Source: an uncultured Flavobacteriales bacterium (lineage in GTDB: Bacteria > Bacteroidota > Bacteroidia > Flavobacteriales_D > Crocinitomicaceae). Taken from it: DNA of 64,000 bases. Position numbers and translations under genes: made by a program. A model generated the notes under the pieces. The model ran no database searches, had not been told where the DNA came from, and saw only the letters and a list, made by a program, of their open reading frames with translations. Positions 20,201 to 28,600 of this stretch are shown here, one piece after another. The stretch is from contig CAJXRM010000002.1 in NCBI GenBank assembly GCA_913059205.1, positions 1 through 64,000 on the forward strand. Reading direction: 5' to 3'. Numbering within the stretch: position 1 is the stretch's first letter; each line of letters opens with the position of its first letter.

Positions 20201-21801
20201 GAAACTGCTTGGTATGTAATATCAATCGCTCCAGTAGTTCCTCCATAACAGAGAACATCTGTTTGTGTGTGGGTGACGGTCAATTTACTTGCCTTCATGG
20301 TAAAAGCCGCAAACGTATACTCATCAAATCCTTGTAAGTCCCAAGTTTGATCAAACCAATCATACTTAATAGCTCCCAACGGAATTGTTGTAGACCAAAG
20401 TGGTCCAAAACCAATTGTTGTTCCTGCATATCCTACGGCTGGAATTGTGAAAGCAGGGGTACATACAGTTGAGGTACACCATCTGAAAGGATTACTCCAT
20501 GTTGGACATGGATATGGAATTGGAAGACAAATTTCAGGAACGTAAATTGCTGGAGTAATTTCTATTGGATTTATCACCAAACTAAATTCAAACGCACTCA
20601 TTGCCACATAAAATGCAATGGAGTCGTACGTATGATTTCTAAAATTACCATCAATGGAATAGGTTGGTACTATGTGTAAATCTTCATAATAACAGGGAAA
20701 TTTATATCGAATATCATTCCCTATTTCCACTGTAATAATGGAACTCGTTCCGTTCGCTACAGTTCCGCCTAATGGATTTAGAATCGTATAATCAACTGCC
20801 ACAGGAAAAACATATTTGCCATAAACCCTTGGGGTAAAATCGAAACATTGTTTATTGAAAATATCTGCATTAAAAGAAGTGCTGAAGAAATTCCAATTAA
20901 TCGTTGCGAACGGACCCAAATCTTGGGATCCACTCAAATTGCCCAAAACTGGACCTACTGGAGCGGGTAAATTGCCTAATAAGGCAAAAATATCAAGACT
21001 CATCTCCACATACTTGCTCTCACCACATGCGCTCAAATCGCCGGTTGCCGCATTTAAATTGTCAGATGTCACTACATCAGGCAAACCAATTATGGCATTC
21101 AGACCATAATCTGGCATTGGATTTCCTGGAATTGTTGATAAATCAATTGGAAATCCAGCTATCGAATATAAAGGTGTCCCACCATTGAAACTAAAAAATT
21201 CGGCTCCACCAGAGTTCACAGTAAAAATATTCACGTTTTGCAACCCTGTGTTAAATGCAGGAATGATTGGGAAGTTAACACAACCAAACGCACACAAAGT
21301 CGCTGATAAACTTGCTCCGAGTTCAAAGAACAAGTCCATTTTCATTTCACCTGCATTTGGATAATGTGTATCCAGAGCCCAACCAGGTTCAACAGTATAA
21401 TTCGTCTCTATTAAAACATTATCACCTTGATCATACGTTAAATCATCGGTTAAGGTATTGGTTATCTCAATTGGATAGTCAACTTCAACTTCTCCGAGAG
21501 TAAAACCTAATATCGAAAATGTACTTCCAATTCTTCCTGAAAAGCCACCTTGAACCGCTGCTCCAAATTGCTGCCCAAGAATGGTTACAATACCGCCATT
21601 ACCTGTGTTAAACGGAACATTCCATGATTCATCAAAAAGCGTCACTACTTGATTGATACTAAAACCGCCTCCAGGCCCCCACATATCTTGCAATCCTGAT
21701 GCAAAAGGCACATCATGGATTACTTGTTGGGTTTGCGAAATAGCTCCATTGTTAAAAATGGATAACGCAAAAAACAGTAACCCTATTAACCTATTTTTCA
21801 T
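17221..21801 (-). CDS. Giant SprB-repeat adhesin with novel N-terminal region
   Basis: 1526 residues from the ATG at 21801 (MKNRLIGLLFFALSIF signal peptide; an in-frame ATG at 21813 would add MLTV and deepen the overlap). Residues about 25-500 form a region I cannot assign: beta-rich, with scattered cysteines, including a Pro/Trp/Cys-rich stretch around 415-440. Residues about 510-1430 hold twelve SprB-type repeats, followed by a type B T9SS sorting domain (IPNTITPNGDDYNDTWFIENMHLYPNASVKVFNKWGNL... to LTIIR). It is a SprB-like mobile surface adhesin candidate. Its start overlaps the preceding small gene by 11 bp. Confidence 0.92.
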   Translation of the reverse strand: MKNRLIGLLFFALSIFNNGAISQTQQVIHDVPFASGLQDMWGPGGGFSINQVVTLFDESWNVPFNTGNGGIVTILGQQFGAAVQGGFSGRIGSTFSILGFTLGEVEVDYPIEITNTLTDDLTYDQGDNVLIETNYTVEPGWALDTHYPNAGEMKMDLFFELGASLSATLCAFGCVNFPIIPAFNTGLQNVNIFTVNSGGAEFFSFNGGTPLYSIAGFPIDLSTIPGNPMPDYGLNAIIGLPDVVTSDNLNAATGDLSACGESKYVEMSLDIFALLGNLPAPVGPVLGNLSGSQDLGPFATINWNFFSTSFNADIFNKQCFDFTPRVYGKYVFPVAVDYTILNPLGGTVANGTSSIITVEIGNDIRYKFPCYYEDLHIVPTYSIDGNFRNHTYDSIAFYVAMSAFEFSLVINPIEITPAIYVPEICLPIPYPCPTWSNPFRWCTSTVCTPAFTIPAVGYAGTTIGFGPLWSTTIPLGAIKYDWFDQTWDLQGFDEYTFAAFTMKASKLTVTHTQTDVLCYGGTTGAIDITYQAVSPALPYTYLWTNGATTQDINGLSAGPYEVQILDANSCNLFTGATILEPEQALNISYTKTDKLCNGGVDNGSIDVLIQGGTSPYIKNWSNGATTEDISGLAAGTYTLTVTDAQGCTANVSVTIDQPNNLGQTAAITDVNCRGNSDGAISVDVFGGVLPYSYLWSSAQTDEDLTGILAGNYSLTVTDGNGCTNVASYVVNEPMLDLTLSATTVDVLCKGDLSGAIDVTTNGGTPGYSYVWINSQGIVLPYQSEDISNIGASDYTVQVTDTKGCTTQISRTITEPSAVLQSTPIVQHIDCFGDATGEVDPVISGGTLNYTYAWSNGTTAPILSNVTAGTYNLTVTDGNGCTANYSYTLTQPASGLSMTLTKTDVLCFGESTGAVSSVVDGGTAGYSYLWNNGSTNPNIQSVIAGTYDLTVTDGKGCTINDNSTVIQPLAPLSITSIVTDVDCYGSNTGSIDVTTTGGTTPYYFAWSNSGTIVMVDTTEDVSNQFVDDYEIIVTDAHGCIENLISTIDQPAAPIAITGIVDDVNCFGMADGGIDITVTGGTVGAGYIYNWSNGGNTQDNVGVTEGSYSVTVTDQNLCTETASFIVNQPLEALSASVESTDVKCAGGGDGMVLSEVTGGTEPYVYNWSNSETTENIYNLGAGVYNLTVTDELGCTAFSGAVVEEPATMLDVTFVSTDVQCFGGNDGTIEITITGGVQPYYYNWGNQGEILMNNFSEQIANLNVGEYFIRVTDRNGCTNEQYITITEPPLLQSTFTTTDVLCYGESTGEVDVTITGGTPNYVTTWSDGQSTEDAVGLAAGQYIYTVVDDHLCTTSDTAYITQPTEVEITYETHDVTCLDQSNGAILVVASGGVGPYDYVWNTGAIEPNIGDLAVGTYTLMVSDANSCVSNYTFEVFGSDADCLFIPNTITPNGDDYNDTWFIENMHLYPNASVKVFNKWGNLVFDSGELYEPWNGEHKGAPLPSEVYFYIITLGNSSGNEYTGTLTIIR

Positions 21802-22327
21802 CACGGTCAGCATTTAGATTAATCGTTTGAATACATTTTAATATCTCTCCTTCAACGAGCTCCTCGCCCATTTTAGGATAAGTGACTGCTAGCCATAATG
21901 TTTGATTCAAATCACCTACATAGATCATATGTCTAATGAAATCAACATCTTGAATTACGAATGAAAACTTATAATCTAAACCTTTCGTGCCGTTATCTGT
22001 AAGCACCTTTCTTTCTGAGAGAAGTGTTAGTTTATTTTGTTGAAAAAACTCTTCAGTCATTCCCTTGGCAATGGTCAAATATGTCGCATCTTTAATGAGC
22101 GTCATTATAATAGCCGATCCTGTTTTGTAATGGATATACCCATTAAACCGATCTGTAACTTCAAAGCCTTCAGGTGGCGTTATCATATTTAAACTAGCCG
22201 GAAACGATTCTGGTTCAACGTATTGCCTTTCACCTTCTTGTGCAAGCGAATCTATTTGCGCAGAAACTTTAGGCACAAATATGAAAGATAAAAAGAATAC
22301 AAATCCGCCAAGTAAAATTAACTTCAT
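21791..22327 (-). CDS. Exported protein heading the adhesin operon
   Basis: 178 residues. A signal peptide (residues 1-23, ending KVSAQ) precedes a mature domain of about 150 residues: LNMITPPEGFEVTDRFNGYIHYKTGSAIIMTLIKDATYLTI... EEFFQQNKLTLLSERKVLTDNGTKGLDYKFSFVIQDVDFIRHMIYVGDLNQTLWLAVTYP. I do not recognise it; the alternation of strands with an aromatic/small pattern is reminiscent of PsbP/Mog1-like folds, a weak guess. It is the first gene of the four-gene operon and has its own promoter, so a role in assembling or quality control of the two adhesins is plausible but unproven. Confidence 0.75.
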   Translation of the reverse strand: MKLILLGGFVFFLSFIFVPKVSAQIDSLAQEGERQYVEPESFPASLNMITPPEGFEVTDRFNGYIHYKTGSAIIMTLIKDATYLTIAKGMTEEFFQQNKLTLLSERKVLTDNGTKGLDYKFSFVIQDVDFIRHMIYVGDLNQTLWLAVTYPKMGEELVEGEILKCIQTINLNADRDEK

Positions 22328-22367
22328 GTGATTAAGTTGGGTTTTCAGTAGTTAAATCGTAAGGGAA

Positions 22368-22399
22368 CAAAACTAAGGAATCTATCCTTAAGATTCAAA
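22368..22399 (-). promoter_or_regulatory. Promoter of the SprB/SprF operon
   Basis: The minus strand shows a TTTG -33 box (22396-22399), 20 bp, then a TAGTTTTG -7 box (22368-22375). Start of transcription is predicted near 22361, about 35 nt before the first ATG. Confidence 0.7.
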
Positions 22400-22414
22400 A
22401 TTATTTAGTTTAAT

Positions 22415-22495
22415 ATTGATTATCAATAGGTTATCATGAAGTTGTTTTATTTTTAATCCATGTGCTTAATCCTTTGACTTCCAGGGACACATGGA
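22415..22495. promoter_or_regulatory. Palindromes between divergent adhesin units
   Basis: Two dyads sit between the divergent promoters: ATTGATTATCAAT (22415-22427), a perfect 6+1+6 palindrome, and TCCATGTG/CACATGGA (22457-22464 with 22488-22495), a perfect 8-bp inverted repeat with 23-nt spacing. Either could be an operator shared by the two adhesin units. No regulator is encoded nearby. Confidence 0.3.
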
Positions 22496-22547
22496 ATGGA
22501 TCGAAACTATTCCTAGCTAATTATAGAGTGCTTAACTGAAGTAAACT

Positions 22548-22579
22548 TTTGTGTTTCTTGATAATTTCAGCAATATTTG
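22548..22579 (+). promoter_or_regulatory. Promoter of the giant RCC1/Ig adhesin
   Basis: A TTTG -33 box (22548-22551) and an AATATTTG -7 box (22572-22579; one mismatch to TAnnTTTG) are 20 bp apart. The ATG lies 34 bp further on. Confidence 0.5.
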
Positions 22580-22613
22580 TAGTCTACTTAGAAATTCCTA
22601 ACTCATATTGGTA

Positions 22614-25600
22614 ATGTTAAAAAAATTACTTTTTCTATTCACAATTACACTATCTCAAGTTTCATTAAGTGCTGATTTCTTCTGGATTGGAGGAACTGGC
22701 AATTGGTCAGATGTTAATCATTGGTCGGCAACATCTGGAGGTGCAGCAGGAGCAATTCTTCCGACCAATGTTGACAATGTTATTTTTGATAATAACTCAG
22801 GTTTAGCGAGTGCAGCCAACATCGTTACTATGGATGTTGCTGTTGTAGTTGATAATTTTGATTATTCGGCAGTTCCAAATCCATTCACTTTTGCATCTGC
22901 ACTTCCTTCGATTGAAATTCAGGGATTATTTGCAGCCAATGGTTTGGCAAACTACACCTGGTTAGGTGACTTTCAATTCAATTCAACAATTGCTGGAAAT
23001 ACTATAACATCAAATGGTCAAGCTTTCAACCATAACTTTTACTTTATAGGCACGGAAACAATCGAAATTCTTGATGATCTAACAACTTTAAAATCGATTT
23101 TTGTGAACCAGGGTGGAATAGTTTCAAACAACACAACTATTTCTTGTCTTGATTTTAGTTCCAATACGGTAAGTGCTAAAACAATTGATTTAGATAATTC
23201 AACCGTCAATATTTCAGGAGTTAATTGGACAATAAACCCAACAGCAATTACTTGGTCGTCCTCATCTTCCATTATAAATTTAAATAATGCAGGACCAATT
23301 GCATTTCAAGGTGGAAGTGTAATTTACGATACCGTAATTTCATCATCAAGCAATTTAACAGTCTCAAATAACAATTCCTTTACCTTTCTTAGTCTGGCTC
23401 CCTTGACGACATTAACATTGGCAAATAGTTCAAACCAAACTATTGATTCGTTGCTTGTTCCAGGTGGAGATTGTACAACGTCTTTCATTATTCAATCAGT
23501 TAATCCTGCAAACCCTTCAGCCAGTATTACTAAATCTGGATTTTCAACTTTTACGGCTTCTCATTTATCAATCAATAACGTAGATGCCATTGCACCTTCC
23601 TTGTACAATGTTTCTCTTTCAGACACAACCAATGGTGCGGATGGTTGGACTTTTACCGGTGCTGCCTATTATTGGGTTGGAGGAACTGGAAACTGGTCGG
23701 ACCCGGCACATTGGTCCTTTACTTCTGGTGGAGCAAGTGCAGTTTGCGTCCCGACTTATCCAGACAGCGTAATTTTTGATGCACTTTCGTTTTCAGGAGC
23801 TGGGCAAGAAGTCCTAGTTGATATAGACGCTTACTTCAGTTACATGGATTGGAGCGCGTCAATTAATAATCCAACACTAAAGCTTGATACAAATATGTAT
23901 AGTGGAGGTGATATTACATTTAATGCAAACGTGTTCGTAACTCGAACTGCCCTTGAACATAGAATACAATTTACAGGTCAAGCTGACTTTGATCCGAACG
24001 CAGCAGTCATCGATTGTAATATTTCTATTTTGATGGATGATGAAATGGAAGGAGTTGTACTTTTCTCTACGTTGGATATGACCGATTCGTCATCTATCTA
24101 TGTTCTAAAAGGAGAATTAGATTTTCAAACGAACGTAGTTAATTCCGGATCTATTCAAGTTTTAGAAGGGCCTGGGCCGATTTACAGCAATAAAGCCATT
24201 GATTTTGGAGGCTCTACAATCGACTTGTTTTCTGGATTTAATTCTGCCAATGTAGAAGTTTTTAGCTTCAATGGAGGAACATCAGACTTGTTTATTGGAA
24301 CTCCAACAGAGGTCAACTATCTTTTAACCGATGGAATTGACTTTCATAATGTTCACTTAGATTTTCAGGAACTTTCAACCCCTCAACGCTTATCAGGTAG
24401 TAACACATATTTTAAATTAAAAATTGAAAAAGGAAGTCACATCCTTATTGACTCTGTTCATACTGTTACAGATAGTTTAACTATGAAAGGGAGCTGCCTA
24501 GATTCAATTTATTTATATGCATCAGCGGCAGGAGCACCTTCTAGTATCAACAAAGCAGCTAATACCAAAGTTGTTGCCGAATGCATCGATTTCAAGGACG
24601 TAAATACGGATGTTGCTCCTTTGACTGCATTATTTTCAACTGGTACTAATACAAACTGGACCTTTGATCCGACTTCACCTGTTACTGCATCTGGATCCGT
24701 TTTAGGACCCTATTGTTTCGGAGATACAACTTATTTTTCAAATACATCAACCGGCTATTCTGGTGATCCAAATGATATTACTTCAGTTTGGTATTTCAAT
24801 GATGGAACCACAGGTTATTACTTAAATCCACCAACCGATAGTACTTGGGTAACCTATGAAGCAGATACCAATCGTCACGTATTTGCCGTTGGAGGTGATA
24901 TCGATGTAATCTTACACACTACATATTCTAATTTTTGTGTTGACACAGATACAATTGTTGTTCACATCAATAATCCGAGTATTCAAATCAGTTGTTCTGA
25001 TTTTGATAGAATTATTTGTGAAGGAACTCAAGTCAGTTTTGAATCTTCGAGCGATTCACCAATAGCGGAGTTTCAGTATTTCTTGAATGGCGTTGCCGTT
25101 ACTCCTCAGTCTGCCAATGATACCTTATACATCACCTCATCACTTGCCCATGAAGATACCGTCAGCGTGCTCAGTTTTGAAAATGGCTGTCCGAGTGACA
25201 CTATGCCATTTTACGTAATGACGGTTAACCCAGCGCCAATTTTCACATGGACCTCGTCTGACGCAGATACAGCGATTTGTATCAATGACCCTGTGTCATT
25301 TTCTGCTAGTGCGGCTGATCCAACTTACACATATCAATATTTATTAAACGGAGGAACGGTGACGGGATACACGCTCGCAGGATTATACTCCAATGGTACT
25401 TTAGCTGACAATGATGTTGTTTCTGTTGTCTCAAAAAATAATTTAAATTGTCGCGATACACTTGAGATGACCTTCACAGTTCATCCTTTGCCTCCAACTT
25501 CTTTGGCTGAGTCAACCGGAGGCAATGTCATTTGCGCTGGAGATCAGGTTACATTTACTGGCTCTGGAGCGACGCAATACGAGTTTTTCGTAGACGGTGT

Positions 25601-28600
25601 TTCGCAAGGACCTCCTTCAGTAATTAATACATGGTCAACCACAACTTTGGTAACAGGTGATACAGTTACTGTTGTTGGATATAGCGCCTTTGATTGTGAA
25701 AAAGAAGCCTCTGAATTTTATACTTATTCTGTAAATCCGCTTCCGAACGTAACCCTGACAACGGCAAGTCCAACTTCTCTTTGTTCAGGCACAAATGTCA
25801 CTTTTGATGCAACAGGAGCATCTCAATATGAATTCTTTATAAACGGTATTTCTGTTCAAGGTCCAGCAGCTACAAACTCATTTTCAACAACTGGATTAAT
25901 TGATGAAGATAGCGTTTCAGTAATTGGAGGTTTTAGTGGATGTTCACAAATTTCTGACACAATTATTTTCTCAGTTTTAACTTCCCCAACAACTTCCTTG
26001 ACTTCAAATGCTACGGCGAATACTGCTTGTACTCAAGATGATGTTTTATTTACCGCGAATGGGGCGACAAGCTACGAGTTTTTCGTTGACGGGATATCAC
26101 AAGGTCCTGCTTCAGCAACTCCAACGTTCTCAAGTAATTCATTAACAAATGGTCAAATAGTTTCAGTAAACGGGGAGTCAAACACATGCGTAGTGACGGA
26201 ATCCATTCAATTAACTGTCTTGGCAATCCCCTCTGTGAATTTATTTTCAAATGATGCTGATAACATACTTTGTGATGGTCAGGCAATTACGTTAACAGGA
26301 GCCAATGCTGATAATTACGAATTGTTCATTAATGGTATTTCTCAAGGTCCTGCGCAACCAACAGCAACATTCGTAAATCCAACCCTGCCAGTTGGAACAA
26401 ATCAGGTATATTTAATAGGAACTGCTCCAAACGGTTGCAGTGATACAAGCCAGACGATTTTGAATATTGTTGTAAACGCAATACCGACGATTACGTTAAC
26501 AAGTTCAGATGCCGATGATATTATCTGTAACAATGATCAAGTAACATTTACAGGTTCGGGAAGTGCGATGTACCAGTTTTTCATTGACGGAATTTCCCAA
26601 GGAAGTATGTCATCTACAAATACTTTAGTAACAACTAATTTATTGAATGGTCAAGTTGTCTCCATTAATGGTTCAACCGCTGGTTGTCAAAGCACTTCCA
26701 ACACTCTGACATATACGGTAAATGCTGTTCCAACTGTTGTCCTTTCAAGTACTGATGTTGACAATGTTTATTGCACTAATAACGTAGTTACGTACACTGC
26801 ATCGGGCGCTACTAACTATGAGTTTATCGTTAATGGTGTTTCGCAAGGGCCGGCATCACCAACTAACACAATAAATTCTTCAGGATTTGCACTTGGAACC
26901 TACTCGATTCAGGTTCTTGGAGAGCAAAATAATTGTAACAATAGTACAAGTCAGACAGTTACGGTGAATGGTTTGCCTTCTCCAACATTAAACTCATCAG
27001 ATATCGACAATATTATTTGTAGTGGTGAATCGGTTACGTATACTGGGACAGGAGGAACACTTTATGAGTTTTTTATCAATGGAGTTTCACAAGGCGCGAG
27101 TGCTTCTTTTAACTCCGATATATATAATACGTTAAATGATCAAGATAGTATTTCAATCATCGCAACATCAAATCAAGGGTGTGTAAATTCAGCTTCAGCT
27201 CCAATAATTACTGTTAATCCAACACCGACAATAGTACTATCAAGTTCGGACTTGGATTTTGATATTTGTTCTGGAGACAATGTAGACTTCACTGGCGCAG
27301 GCGCTGATCAATATGAATTTTTCATTAATGGAATTTCACAAGGAGCCGCTTCACCAATAGATAACATGTCAACTTCGGGACTTACTAACGGTGCTACAAT
27401 TCATATCGTCGGCTCAAGTCTAGGTTGTTCTTCATCATCTAATAACATTGTTTTCACGGTTAACAATGCACCTATTGTAGCTTTAAATAACAATGGTGAT
27501 TTACAAGTCTGCGTTGCTGAAAACTTAAATTTAAATGCAACAGGTGCTACTGAATATCAATTCTCTGTAAATGGAACACCGGTTGGTCCATATAGTCCAA
27601 CTTCAACATTTACAAACCCTGTAAACGATGGCGATGTAATAACCGTTGCAGGACAATTAAACGGATGTATATCCGCAAGCCCATCGAGTTACCAGTTTAC
27701 GGTTAACACTTATCCAACTTTAGTGAGCTCAAGCTCCGATTTGGACAATGTAATTTGTATTGATGATTTAATCACATTCAACGCTTCAGGTGCAAATACC
27801 TATGAGTTTCAATTGAATGGAATAACCGTTCAATCTGGTGTTACAACAAACTTTAACACAAATACATTAGAGGACACGGATTTAATTTCGATAACAGGTT
27901 TTAATGGAGACTGTGCCTCATCAACAGATGATTATTTATTTACTGTTAATGAGATGGCATTGAACATGACATCCAATCCTGGAAATTTAATTTGTGAAGG
28001 TACATCAGTAACTTTCACAGCTACGGGAAGTGACACCTACGAATTTTTCGTAAATGGGATTTCTCAAGGACCTGCAAGCGCAACAAATACATTTACTACC
28101 ACAGCATCTAACCTTGATGAAATTACTTTTATAGGAAATAACAATACAACCCTTTGTGCTCAAGATTACAATGACTTTATTACAATGAATGTCTTGGATG
28201 ATCCAACAATTTCTGCTCTATCAAGTTATACATTTTGTGAAGGAGATTCTGTGGTATTATTTAGTAATTCACCTTACGGTAACCAGTGGTATTTGGACGG
28301 AAATCCAATAGCTGGTGCAACAGATACGTCTTATACCGTCTACAACTCTGGTTTATACTCATTGGAGATAATGGCTGGTGGAAACGGTGAAATATGGTCT
28401 TTTGGTGTAAATTCCGGAGGAACTTTCGGAGATGGCACGAATATCAATAGTGCCGAGCCAACCAACACTTTACCTATTGATCCACTTGATGAAATTTCAA
28501 GTGGGGCTAACTTTGTACTAGCTGTAACACAAGCAGGAGAGGTTTACGCTTGGGGTAATAATGAGTTCGGTCAACTTGGTCAAGGAAATTATACCAACTC

